From assembly GCF_900747795.2 (NCBI RefSeq), contig NC_041397.2, positions 163,412,480 through 163,476,479 of the forward strand: DNA of 64,000 nt, read 5' to 3'. Both the position numbers and the translations under genes were made by a program. The stretch is from Erpetoichthys calabaricus (lineage: Eukaryota > Chordata > Cladistia > Polypteriformes > Polypteridae). The notes below the pieces were generated by a model that was not told where the DNA came from, ran no database searches, and was given only the letters and a program-made list of their open reading frames with translations. Each line of letters begins with the position of its first letter. The first letter of the stretch is position 1. Shown piece by piece: positions 50,952 through 61,668 of this stretch.

Positions 50952-51265
50952 GAAGGAAGGGGCAGACATCCATTAAGGTTGCTCTTGACAGAAAGGAGAA
51001 CCAATCAGGTGGGTAGGGGGTGGGTTCAAGGAAGGGGCAGACATCCATTTAAAAACCCCTTGACAGTTTCCTGGGGTAAACAGGGGTGGGGGCGGGTTCA
51101 AGGAAGGGGCAGACATCCATCAAAACCCCCCTTGACAGTTTCCTGGGGTAAAAGGGTGGGGGCAGGTTCAAGGAAGGGTCACACATCCATCAAAACCCCC
51201 CTTGACAGGTCCCTGGGGAGGGTTCAAGGAAGGGTCACGCATCCATCAAAAAAGGGGCGGGGCTT
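50952..51265 (+). repeat. Minisatellite, five units of 55-75 bp
   Basis: Units start at about 50952, 51027, 51099, 51169 and 51224 with caaggaaggggcagacatcc, followed by aaaacccccttgacag and ctggggtaaa plus a G-rich run. The 180-codon frame through it is a product of the repeat. The first unit differs and contains ctcttgacagaaaggag and ccaatcaggtggg, a match to the inner ends of the palindrome arms. Confidence 0.9.
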
Positions 51266-51334
51266 AATGATAGTCGAAAGGGGCAGGGCTTTAGGTCATA
51301 AATCATTTTGACAGAAGGTGCATGCATATAGCTA

Positions 51335-53775
51335 CTTATGTGGGGACTTTAAGGTAACAGTTAACATTGTACTCATAGCTGAGCAATACCCCCTTCCTGT
51401 GATTGAAGATATTTTTGCTGGATTAGCTGGGGGAAACAAATTTAGTAAAATAGACCTCAGCCAAGCATACTTGCAAATGCCTGTAGATGAGGACTCACAA
51501 AAGTACCTCACCATAGCAACACATAAAGGGCTCTACCGTTATCGTCGTTTACCTTTTGGAATTACTTCAGCACCAGCGTTATTTCAGCGTGCCATGGATC
51601 AGATCCTTAGTGGATTACCATGGGTACAGTGTTACCTGGATGACATCCTGGTCACTGGGCGAGATGACAAGGAGCACATGGCCAATCTGGATAAAACCTT
51701 AAGTAGGCTAGAAAAGAATGGGCTGCAGGTAAACAAGGAAAAATGTAACTTTTTCAAAATGTCTGTGGAGTACCTAGGGCATGTTATTGATTCTGATGGG
51801 TTGCACACAGCTCCTTCAAAAGTGAAGGCAATAGTAGATGCCCCTGCTCCAAGCAATGTAAGCCAACTGAGATCATTCTTGGGACTCGTGAACTATTATG
51901 GGCATTTCATTCCACAGCTAGCAACGTTGTTGAAACCACTCCATTAGTTGCTGTGTGAGAGTAGACCCTGGAAATGGTCACAGGAGTGTGAAACAACATT
52001 TAGCAAAGCCAAGGCTGCACTGGCTGATAAAAGAGTTTTAACACATTTTGACCCGTCCGTACCTTTTCAGTTAGCTTGTGATGCATCCCCTTACGGTGTT
52101 GGGGCTGTTGTGTCACATATTATGTCAACAGGTGAGGAGTGACCAATTGCATTTGTGTCAAGAACATTGAGTAAAACTGAAACAAAATATCCTCAAATTG
52201 AAAAAGAGGCTTTAAGTATCATTTTTGGAATAAAAAAATTCCACACTTACCTCTTTGGTCGAAAATTTACCCTGTTAACAGACCACCAACCTTTCACATC
52301 TGGTTCACATACTGGTGTGCCATCTATGGCAGCAAGCAGACTGCAGCGCTGGGCATTCCTCCTTGGGGCTCACAATTATGAGATCAAATACAGGCGTTCG
52401 GTGGCACATGGAAACGCAGATGGTTTGTCTAGACTTCCCCTACCTGAACAACCCAGAGAACAAGGGCAAAAGATTTTTTACTTTAAGATGGTGGAAAATG
52501 CACCTATCACCAGATTAAGCAAGAAACCAGGGGTGATTATACACTGTTAAAACTACTCACCTGCATTCTTAAAGGGTAGGACCTTAGCACCCTTAATGAA
52601 CTGCCTGATGTTCAGCCTTACCTTTCACGGGGAAAGGAGCTATCTGTCACAGCAGGATGCCTCATGTGGGGCATGCGAATAATTATACCACAGAGGTTGA
52701 GGAAACCCATTCTGGATGAGTTACACCTTGGACACTGTGGTATAGTCCGAATGAAAGAGCTAGCCCGGAGTTACTTTTGGTGGCCTGGACTTGATCGTGA
52801 TATTAAGGCAAATTCATGTTCATCATGTCAAGACCTCAGAAATATGCCAAGTCCAGCACCATTGCATCCACGGGAAAGGCCTGCCAGTCCTTGACAACGC
52901 GTTTATTTAGATTTTGCAGGACCTGTAGAGGGTGTTATGGTTCTGGTCGCAGTGGATGCACATTCTAAGTGGCCTGAGGTCTCTATTATGCCCGACATCA
53001 CGTTTTGGACTGCCAGAGCAGATCGTGACGGATAATGGGCCTTCTTTTGTATCCCAAGAAATGGAAGTATTCCTAAAAGGTAATGGTATTAAACATCTCC
53101 TATCCAGCCCTTATCATCCTTCAACTAATGACCTGGCTGAAAGAATGGTGCAAACCCTTAAACATGCTCTTAAAGCATCCAAAAGTGAAGCACCTTTCAA
53201 GCAACGTCTTTATACATTTCTTCTTAAATATCATAACACACCCCATGCAACAACAGGTATGTCACCAGCTGATCTGTTCCTAAAAAGGCAGCTGAGAACA
53301 CGTCTTGATTTGTTGAGACCAGCTACCACTCAAATGAGAGTTTATGATAAGCAGCATGATCAAGTAAAACAACGTGCTAAGCGGGCTAAAGATTGTGAGT
53401 TTTTCAGTAGAGATGCTGTCCTTGCTCGTAACTACTCCACCACTGAGAAATGGGTACCAGCAACCATTCTTCAAAAGACTGGACCTGTCTCTTATAAGGT
53501 ATGCACACGAGACGCCAGACATGGAGACGACATGTTGAACGGCTGTTACCCTCTATACCTGTTGAAGCAGCCGGTAGCACAGAAACGTCTGAGGAACCAA
53601 GTTTTAGTGAGTTGATCCAAAGCCAGTCAGGAATGCCACCTGACTCTCCTGTTTCAATTCCTGCTGATGCTGTTGTGCCAAGGTCACCTGAGGCTGCCTT
53701 AGGGGATGAACACACATCAGCTGTACGATGTAAACCTCTCAGAAGCAGGAAGCCTCCTGACCGTCTTAACTTATA
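51335..53775 (+). pseudogene. Ty3/gypsy pol-like part (fossil)
   Basis: Parts in the usual Ty3 order. Reverse transcriptase, about 51335-51945: FSKIDLSQAYLQMPVDED, RYRRLPFGITSAPALFQRAM, the catalytic YLDDIL near 51636, and GHVIDSDGLH. RNase H, about 51950-52470: FQLACDASPYGVGAVVSH, EKEALSIIFGIKKFHTYLFG and TLLTDHQPF. Integrase, about 52660-53600: an HHCC-type zinc region ([20 protein letters not shown]), then SRFGLPEQIVTDNGPSF and SPYHPSTNDLAERMVQTLKH. A Ser/Pro-rich tail follows before the purine tract. A relic with several breaks; it cannot be active as it stands. Confidence 0.9.
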
Positions 53776-53971
53776 AAAACTAACTATATGTATATGAAGG
53801 TATAAAGGCACAAAATAATACCTTATGTTAGCAGGATGTCGAGGTAATTTATCCTCTCTCCTTTGTTGGAATGTAATTGCATTGACAACAGTATGTGTTC
53901 TGTTTCATGTTTATTTTCCTGTTCCTAATAGCAGATGTTGTTTGTTATATGTTAGTTGCGTTTACAATTTT

Positions 53972-53986
53972 AAGCGGGGAGGAATA
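53972..53986 (+). promoter_or_regulatory. Polypurine tract of the Ty3-type element
   Basis: agcggggaggaata immediately before the 3' LTR, the usual plus-strand priming site of LTR elements. Confidence 0.8.
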
Positions 53987-54205
53987 TGTAGTATATTGTA
54001 GTCTGGACTTTTGGAGATTCCATAGTAATAAGGAATTATGGGTATTGGGGAGCTTGGAGGAAGTGATAATAATAATAAGGCTGTGTAACGTGTACTCTGA
54101 AAACAATATTAGTAAAGGACCTGTTAAAGTTTATTACTTTGAACCTGTCTCCGTCTTCTTCCTTTTTATTGGTATACTGTAATATTATTGCCCATAGATA
54201 TAACA
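53987..54205 (+). repeat. 3' LTR of the Ty3-type element
   Basis: 219 bp, TG...CA, nearly identical to the 5' LTR. Followed by the target duplication ACCAT (54206-54210). Confidence 0.92.
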
Positions 54206-54390
54206 ACCATCATTCTATACAGCCTCCAAGATGTGCCAAAGGGCTTTGCCATGCAAATGGCATAATCTACAGTTTTAATCTTGAATATCCACAAAAGATG
54301 AAATACAGGTTTGAGTTTCTACAGAGAGAGGTTATGAAGATTGAGCCAGATCAGGGTTTTTGCACAGATACGTGGACTGAGAAATAAACT
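54206..54390 (+). pseudogene. SAMD3-like ORF, last part (after the Ty3 element)
   Basis: Continues the gene fragment that stops at 38213: AKGLCHANGIIYSFNLEYPQ near 54235 and KMKYRFEFLQREVMKIEPD near 54296. This matches the family's C-terminal block (Y-A-L-N-L-x-Y-P-x-x-L-K-Y-T-F-E-x-x-Q-K). It stops near 54387. Its position right after the target duplication shows that the LTR element split this gene copy. Confidence 0.65.
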
Positions 54391-55555
54391 GCTGAGATAC
54401 AGAGTGTAGACAATGATGTGAAAAAATTCCATTTAGAGTGGAAAGCGCAATGAATGTGTTGGAACTTTGACTTTAAATTCTTGCTTTATTGAATTTTAAG
54501 AAAGAGAGAATTGCTTGTATTTTTTTAATGTTTCTTTTTGTCAGAAAAATACAAAGATTATGAAGCAGTATGGTTTAAGGAGTGATGTAGATTTAGAGTT
54601 TCATTTATTTTGCGGCAAGAGATTATCTCACACATTAATGATACACTTGATATACTTGTTCCTGTAAACCTATAAGCATATTAATGTTTACAAAGCATCT
54701 CATATATTGTCTTTTTGCTTTGTTATTGTATTTTACCTGTGGTAACGGATGGTCACTTGCATTGCTGGACAGATTTGGTGTATCTACAAAGCATATGGCT
54801 ATTAATTTTTAAGATTCAGTATGCTTTGTATTGATTAGATGGGTGAGCCAAGTGCTGAATTTAGTGGAAGACAATTTAGATGTTGGCTATGCCTTTTGGG
54901 TATTGTGCTAAAATTTAAACAACAACAGTGCAAGTGACTATGGTAAAGGAAGCTCGAGTTCAGACTTTTGTACTGTTGTTAGAGTACTGGCATTGAGAAA
55001 ATTCATATCATTACTGTGTTACACACTACTTTAAGTTGCTGTTTGCATATTATTGATGGAATTTGTTTTAATCAATGGAATATATCTTTACAAATGTCAA
55101 AAAAAGGATATTTGAATTGCAGTTGAATTTAAGTGAAATCTTAAAGAAACAAAGTCATTTTGTTTTATGGGTAGAATCAAAACCATATTTTGAGTTTAAG
55201 CAGTACAACATTTCAAGGCAGCAAATAAATTGTGTGTCCTATGTTAAAACAAAGAATATTGTTTGCTGTGATTATTACAGTCCATGATTTTAAACATTAA
55301 ATATGTATTAGTCATATGGACCAGACAAGATAAATAATGTCAGGCTGAGATGTTCCTTTAACTGAAAGTGGAAACGTAGTGGAAAGAGCAAAGAAGGACC
55401 ACCACAAACAAGTATATGTTATTTAATAATTTGGTTTTTTAACATACATTGCTAAGTTGAAATGATACATCTCTTGCAGTCATATTAACTTTCAACACTT
55501 CTGTTTATAATTTGAAATGTTCTAGTTGAAATAATGTCATCTATATGACATTATA
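54391..55555. other. No gene seen
   Basis: AT-rich sequence downstream of the SAMD3-like relic. A 70-codon frame at 55075-55287 has no recognisable motif. Confidence 0.4.
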
Positions 55556-56527
55556 AACTGCTCAAAAAATTAAAGGAACACTTTGAAAACACATTAGATC
55601 TCACTGGGAAAAAAATCATGCTGTATATCTATACTGATATGGACTGGGTAATGTGTTAAGAATGAAAGGATGTCACATCATTTGATGGAAATGAAAATTA
55701 TCAAGCAACAGTGGGCTGAATTGCAGCAACTCAAAATCGTACTCAATATTTTTGCTTGCAAGCATGCCTGAAAATGTTTGGGCATGCTCCTAATGCGATG
55801 ACAGATCGTATCCTGGGGATCTCCTCCCAGATCTGGACCATGGCATCACTGAGCTCCTGGACAGTCTGAGGTGCAACCTGGAGGAGTTGGATGGACCGAA
55901 ACATAATGTCACAGGGGTGTTCTATTGGAATTAGGTCAGGTGAGCGTGGGGGTCAGTCAATGGTATCAATTCCTTCGTCCTCCAGGAATTGTCTGCATAC
56001 TCTTGCCACATGAGACCGGGCATTGTAGTGCACCAGGAAGAACCCAGGACCCACTTCACTAGCATAGGGTCTGACATGGGTCCAAGGATTTCATCCCAAT
56101 ACCTAATGGCAGTCAAGGTGCCGTTATCTAGCCTATAGAGGTCTGTGTGTCCCTCCATGGATATGCCCCCCCCAGACCATCACTTACCCACCACCAAACC
56201 GGTCGTGCTGAATGATGTTACGGGCAGCATAATGTTCTCCACGGATTCTCCAGACCCTTTCACATCTGTCACATGTGCTCAGGGTGAACCTGCTCTCATC
56301 TGTGAAAAGCACAGGGCGCCAGTGGTGGACCTGCCAATTCTGGTATTCTATGGCAAATGCCAATAGACCTCCACAGTGCCAAGCAGTGAGCACAGGGCCC
56401 ACTAGAGGATTGTCAGGCCCTCAGGCCACCCTCATGAAGTCTGCTTCTGATTGTTTGGTCAGAGTCACACCAGAGGCCCACTCATCCTGTTCCTCCTTGC
56501 CCACAGGAGCAGATACCGGTCCTACTG
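55556..56527 (-). mobile_element. Tc1-like DNA transposon, truncated
   Basis: The left end ctgctcaaaaaattaaagga followed by acactttgaaaacaca is the terminal sequence of a common fish Tc1 family. The minus-strand coding part includes LFTDESRFTLSTCDRCERVW near 56300, RIRGEHYAARNIIQHDRFGG near 56230, EGHTDLYRLDNGTLTAIRYW near 56125, the stretch around 55975 corresponding to the D-x-x-PPRSPDLNPIE region, and QELSDAMVQIWEEIPRIRSV near 55830. The N-terminal DNA-binding domain and the other terminal repeat are missing; the copy ends at about 56527 against an RTE LINE. Internal stops and shifts are present. Confidence 0.85.
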
Positions 56528-56529
56528 AT

Positions 56530-59520
56530 AGGTTCTATGGCCCTACATATATATGTTTCTGTCCTCTGTTCTGTTACACCCATCACCTGCATGTCCTCTC
56601 ACACCACATTCATAAACTTCCTCTTAGGCCTTCCTCTTTTCCTCTTACCTGGCAGCTCTTTCCTTAACATCCTTCTCCCAATATACTCAGCATCTCTCCT
56701 CTGCACATGTCCAAACCAACGCAATCTCGCCTGTCTGACTTTGTCTCCCAACCATTCAACTTGAGCTGACCCTCTAATGTACTCATTTCTAATCCTATTC
56801 ATCCTTGTCACACCCAGTGCAAATCTTAGCATCTTTAATTCTGCAAACTCCAGCTATGTCTCCTGCTTTCTGGTCAGTGCCACTGTCTCCAACCCATATA
56901 ACATAGCTGGTCTCACTACCATCCTGTAGACCTTCCCTTTCACTCTTGCTGACACCCATCTGTCACAAATTACTCCTGACACTCTTCTCCACCCATTCCA
57001 TCCTGCCTGCACTCTCTTTTTTACCTCTCTTCCACAATCCCCATTACTCTGTATTGTTGATCCCAAGTATTTAAACTCCCCCACCTTCACCAACTCTACT
57101 CCCTGCATCCTCACCATTCCACTGACCTTCCTCTCATTTACACACATATATTCTGTCTTGTTCCTACTGACCTTCATTCCTCTCCTCTCTAGAGCATATC
57201 TCCATCTCTCCAAAGTCTCCTCAACCTGCACCCTGTTATCACTACAGATCACAATGTCATCAGCAAACATCATAGTCCACGGGGACTTCTGTCTAATCTC
57301 GTCTGTCAACCTGTCCATCACCAATTGTAAATAAGAAAGGGCTCAGAGCCGATCCCTGATGTAATCCCACCTCCACATTGAATGCATCCGTCACTCCTAT
57401 CACAGACCTCACCACTGTCACACTTCCTTCGTACATATCCTGTACCACTCTTACATACTTCTCTGCCACACCCAAGTTCCTCATACAACATCATAACTCC
57501 TCTCGAGTCACCCTGTCATATGCTTTCTCCAGGTCCACAAAGACACAATGCAACTCCTTCTGGCCTTCTCTATACTTCTCCATCAACAGCCTCAGAGCAA
57601 ATATTGCATCTGTAGTGCTCTTTCTTGGCATGAAACCATACTGCTGCTCACTAATCATCACCTCACTTCTTAACCTAGTTTCCACTATTCTTTCCCATAA
57701 CTTCAGGCTGTGGCTCATCAATTGTATCCCCCTGTAGTTACTACAGTCCTGCACATCCCCCTTATTCTTAAATATCGGCACCAGTACACTTCTTCTCCAC
57801 TCTTCCGGCATCCTCTCACTTTCCAAGATTCCATTAAGCAATCTGGTTAAAAACTCCACTTCCATCTCTCCAAAACACATCCATGCTTCCACAGGTATGT
57901 CATCTGGACCAATGGCCTTTCCATTTTTCATCCTCTTCATAGCTGTCCTTACTTCCTCCTTGCTAATCCGTTGCACTTCCCCATTCACTATCTCCACATC
58001 ATCCAACCTCTTCTCTCTCTCTCATTTTCTTCATTCATCAGCCTCTCAAAGTACTCTTTCTTCTGCTCAACACACTCTTCTCGCTTCTGAGTACGTTTCC
58101 ATCTTTATCCTTTATCACCCTAACCTGCTGCACATCTTTCCCAGCTCGGTCCCTCTGTCTAGCCAATCGGTAGAGGTCCTTTTCTCCCTCCTTAGTGTCC
58201 AACCTCTCATACAACTCATCATACGTCTATCTCCTTGTACTCTTGTCTACTTTCTGCATCTCTCTGACTATCCCACTTCTTCTTTACCATCCTCTTTCTC
58301 TGTATACTCTCCTGTACTTCCCCATTCCAAAATCAGGTTTCCTTTTACTCCTTACTCTGTCCCGATGTCACGCCAAGCACCCTTCTTGTTGTCACCCTTA
58401 CTACATCTGCTGTAGTTGCCCAACTGTTTGATAACTCTTCACTGCCACCCAGTGCCTGTCTCACGTCCTCCCTAAACTCAACCTTGCAGTCTTCATATGT
58501 CAACTTCCACCATTTGATCCTTGGCTCTGCCCTCACTCTCTTCCTCTTCTTGATCTCCAGCATTATCCTACAGACTACCATCCTATGCTGCCTAAATACA
58601 CTTTCCCCTGCCACCACTTTGCAGTCTTTAATCTCCTTCCGATTGACTCTTCCGCATAGGATATATGTAATCTACCTGTGTGCATCTTCCTCCACTCTTG
58701 TACGTCACCCTATGTTCCTCCCTCTTCTTAAAATACGTATTCACCACAGCCATGTCCATCCTCTTGGCAAAATCCACTATCATCTGACCTTCTTCATTCC
58801 TCTTCTTGACACCATACCTACCGATCACTGCCTCATCTCCTCTGTTCCCTTCAACAACATGTCCATTGAAATCTGCTCCAATCACCACTTTCTGTCCCTT
58901 GGGTACACTGTTCATCACTTCATCCAACTCACTCCAAAAATCTTCTTTCTCATCCATTGCACACCCAACCTGTGGCACATATGCACTAACAAAAGTCATC
59001 ATCACACCTCCAATTTCCATCTTCATAATCAGTACTTTGTCTGACACTCTTTTCACTTACAAAACACTCTTGACATACTGTTCCTTCAGAATAACCCCTA
59101 CCCCATTTCTCCTCCCATCCACACCATGATAGAACATTTTCAATCCACCTTCCAATCCACCTGGCCTTACTCAACTTCCATTTAGTCTCTTGCATGCACA
59201 ATATATCAACCTTCAATCTCTCCGTCATATCTGCTAACTCTCTCCCCTTATCAGTCATACTGCCAACATTCAAAGTTCCTACCCTCAGTTCCACTCTCTT
59301 TACCTTTCCTGCTCTCCTCCTGCCTCTGGACACATCTCCCCCCTCTTCTTCTCCTTCTTCGGCCAACAGTAGCCCAATCTCTGCCACCACCCTGTTGGCT
59401 AACAGTACCGGTGGCAGTCGTTGCTAACCCAGGGCTAGACTGATCTGGTATGGAAATTTGTATTGTTCTCCGCATATTGATTTGTCAAAATTTTACACCA
59501 GATGCCCTTCCTGATGCAAT
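56530..59520 (-). mobile_element. RTE-type LINE, nearly full length, degenerate
   Basis: Minus-strand element of about 3 kb. The AP-endonuclease lies at about 59300-58650: ELRVGTLNVGSMTDKGRELA, DILCMQETKWK, VVIGADFNGHV and EEHRVTYKSGGRCTQVDY. A linker with HRMVVCRIMLEIKKRKR follows near 58585. The reverse transcriptase lies at about 58006-56860: MKNGKAIGPDDIPVEAW, NYRGIQLMSHSLKLWERIVE, QQYGFMPRKSTTDAIFALRL, CVFVDLEKAYDRVTREEL, VGLHQGSALSPFLF, MMFADDIVIC and FKYLGSTIQSNGDCGREVKK. The C-terminal block is LRWFGHVQRRDAEYIGRRML near 56700. Frames change several times, so it is inactive. The 5' end (gcatcaggaagggcatct, minus) is at about 59490-59520. Confidence 0.88.
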
Positions 59521-59878
59521 CCTCCCCTGGTGGCTATGGGGACCATGGGAAAGGAGCATGGAAGCTCAACCCCATAGGGGCCCATGGTCACCGCCAGGGG
59601 GTGCCCAAATTCCTGAGGAGCCCTGGCCCTCAGCACTTCCAGGTGTGGCGGAAGAAGACCATGGACACTCTGAGTGCTTCCGGGTGCACAGCTGGCACTT
59701 CCGCCACATCAGGGAATGCCAGCAGTAGCTCATTGGGAGGCACCTGGAGCACGTCTGGGTGGATATAAAAGGGGCCGCCTCCCTCCATTCAATGGCTGGA
59801 GTTGGGGGAAAGAAGGACAGAGCTCGGGAGAAGAGGGCTATATCCATAGCTCGAGAGCAGTGGGCCGTAATAAGCATT
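59521..59878 (+). mobile_element. LTR fragment in sense orientation, same superfamily
   Basis: The block ctggtggctatggggacc ... cacttccaggtgtggcgg ... gcacctggagcacgtctgg ... gatataaaaggggccgcc ... ggacagagctcgggagaag parallels the reverse complement of the solo LTR at 19.2-19.7 kb. It includes the TATA box (gatataaaagggg at about 59762). The upstream boundary abuts the RTE LINE. No internal region follows; a tRNA-like sequence does. Fossil. Confidence 0.55.
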
Positions 59879-59950
59879 GGAGAAGTGGGGGAATCGAACC
59901 CAAGACCGCACATGTGCAAAGCGTGCGCTCTACCTCTGAGCTACTTCCCC
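59879..59950 (-). tRNA. tRNA-Ala(TGC)-like sequence, probably a pseudogene
   Basis: 72 nt on the minus strand. Acceptor GGGGAAG pairs with CTTCTCC (one G-U). The D arm is GCTC-AGAGGTA-GAGC (box A-like), the anticodon loop TTTGCAC (anticodon TGC, Ala), and the box B-like GGTTCGATTC is present. The anticodon stem has a C-A mismatch, and the T arm has one base too many and poor pairing. It could be a decayed tRNA gene or the head of a SINE, and I see no T-run terminator directly after it. Confidence 0.5.
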
Positions 59951-60598
59951 TGTTTTGCTGTGAGCTTTGGTGCTCCCTATTCGGCCCTGTGCACAAACTG
60001 TCCCCTTTTTACTCTTCAATTAAGATTACCAAGCACTTTTACATGAAAAATAACAGGAAATGAGAAAGGAAACTGGAAAATACGGAAAAGTCAAATTGGA
60101 GAGAATAAAAGGTCAGTAGAAGAAACTCGGTTTTAGCAAACATTTCTTGTAAAGTTTCCCTTAATTCTTCAATGAAAGACGTAAAGTGGACTTTAATTTC
60201 TTCCAGAAAACCATTTCCATTGTAGAAAAAAATTAAAGGCAAACAAGATAAATGGTCACGACAGAGAGTTCTTCAGTAGTATAAGGCGTCACTATTATAC
60301 ATCATACATTTTGACAGGTGTTTGTCCCGCCCCCCTGGCATTTCCGGTACCCAATCAGGTATGCCACCTGATTAATGGGTCGTTTCCCCCGTGCTCTGGT
60401 CTCTGCCTGTTGTTGGGTGCGCTGTTTGTCAGTCGTGCGTAAGGAAAATGGTCAGCTGCTGTTAGCCTTGATCCTAACAAACTGGGTCTGTTCATCTTTG
60501 TGATCCGAGCCGCCGCTTCAAGCCCCTGTAAGGTGTCAAAAGGTAAGTCAGCAATGGGGGCGGAGCAGGCTTCCTGCTCCTGGCTGCGTACAGTGCCG
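59951..60598. other. No gene seen
   Basis: Mixed unique sequence, partly GC-rich from about 60320. Opposing open frames are present but no recognised product. Confidence 0.4.
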
Positions 60599-60601
60599 GG
60601 C

Positions 60602-60617
60602 GGGGGGGGGGGGGGGG
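60602..60617 (+). repeat. G-tract with (GT)n extension
   Basis: A run of 16 G, then ttc, a run of eight G, and a GT repeat to about 60639. Such tracts can form G-quadruplexes and are also prone to length errors in sequencing. Confidence 0.9.
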
Positions 60618-60719
60618 TTCGGGGGGGGTGTGTGTGTGTACAGAGGGCGTGAGTGAGCCTGCTCTTATCTGCATACAGCAACGGGGTGTGTACAGAGAGT
60701 AAAGAGAGCTTGTGTGACA

Positions 60720-61320
60720 GACCCTGCGAGAGGATGCACAAGAAGGCTTAGAGAGAATCTATTACACACGCAAGGAGTCTGGCAGTGCATCCCAAAATGC
60801 CTTGGGCATCCCGTTACCTCGCCCACCGTGTAAAACCATGCCCTTTATAAAGCAAGGCATATAGTAGATGATACCAAGGTGTTTTAAAACAATAGCTTTC
60901 AGAGTGAATGTACAAGAAAGTTTTAGAGAGAATCTATTACACGGGCATGGAAAGTTGGCTGTACAGCCCAAACACACCTTGGGCATGCTGTTACCTTGAC
61001 AGCCGTGTAAAACCATGCCCATTATAAAGCAAGGCATATAGTAGATGATACAAAGGTGTTTAAAACCAGTGCATCCCAAACACGCCCAGGGCATGCCATT
61101 ACCTTGACAGCCGTGTAAAACCATGCCCTTTATAAAGCAAGGCATATAGTAGATACCAAAGGTGTTTTCAGAGTGGATGTACAAGAAAAGTTTGAGAGAG
61201 AACCTGTTACACAGGCAAGGAAACCTGGTTGTACAGACCAAACACACCATGGCATCCCGTTACCTTGCCCACCTTGTAAACTCATGCCCTTTATAAAAGT
61301 AAATCATAATGTAGTAGATA
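60720..61320. repeat. Tandem repeat field with ctttataaag units
   Basis: About four irregular units (spacing 178, 107 and about 150 bp). They carry gcatcccaaacacgccttgg, cgttaccttgacagccgtgt, aaaaccatgccctttataaa, gcaaggcatatagtagatg and, in longer units, gtacaagaaagttttagaga plus ctattacac. The motif ccgtgtaaaaccatgccc starts at about 60826, 61004 and 61111, with a diverged copy at 61262. The tttataaa core is present in each unit. No known satellite recognised. Confidence 0.85.
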
Positions 61321-61344
61321 CCAAAGTGTCTTAAAACAACAAGT

Positions 61345-61403
61345 TTTATTGAATAATCAAAAAAATACTAAAAAAAAAAAAGTGCCTTAAAACAAGTTTT
61401 ATT
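61345..61403 (-). terminator. Possible poly(A) signals for the minus-strand unit
   Basis: AATAAA on the minus strand at 61345-61350 and again at 61398-61403, each followed by A/T-rich sequence, about 270-320 bp after the last minus-strand reading frame. Role inferred. Confidence 0.4.
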
Positions 61404-61668
61404 GAAGCAAAATTCCAAACATAGCAAAATAACATGTTGTCTTCACTTTCAGGGGTTACACACTGTTATACACTAATTGCTTAAAAGTATGAATAAAAGC
61501 AGGAGAAACAGTTGTAAAATAGTCACACAAGCTTGTTTGTATACTGATTAGCAATTCAATTGAAAAGAAGCGAAAACACAAGAATTGTATACACGGATGA
61601 ACACAAATCAAATTGCAAACCAGGTCCCAACCCATCAGTGGGCTGGTAATACATCTAAAATAAAATGT

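Larger units (their letters stand above)
38214..54205 (+). mobile_element. Ty3/gypsy-type LTR element (fossil) carrying a 12-kb insert
   Basis: LTRs at 38214-38427 (214 bp) and 53987-54205 (219 bp) both run TGTAGTATATTG...ATATAACA, with ACCAT duplications outside. A putative primer site (tggcaacgaagatgcgaca) follows the 5' LTR, and a purine tract (agcggggaggaata) precedes the 3' LTR. A gag-like part lies at about 38610-39175 and a pol-like part at 51335-53775. By eye the LTRs differ at about eight positions plus one short indel, so the insertion is fairly young. The copy is broken in several places. Its interior is split by about 12 kb of foreign DNA, mostly a palindrome. The element sits inside the SAMD3-like relic. 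Confidence 0.9.

Noticed and set aside
50769-51311. 180-codon Gly/Arg-rich frame
   Set aside because: It follows the minisatellite period exactly; the pattern comes from repeated DNA with unit lengths that happen to stay open.
56145-56667. Plus-strand open frames over the Tc1 and RTE regions
   Set aside because: They are shadows of the minus-strand transposase and polymerase sequences.
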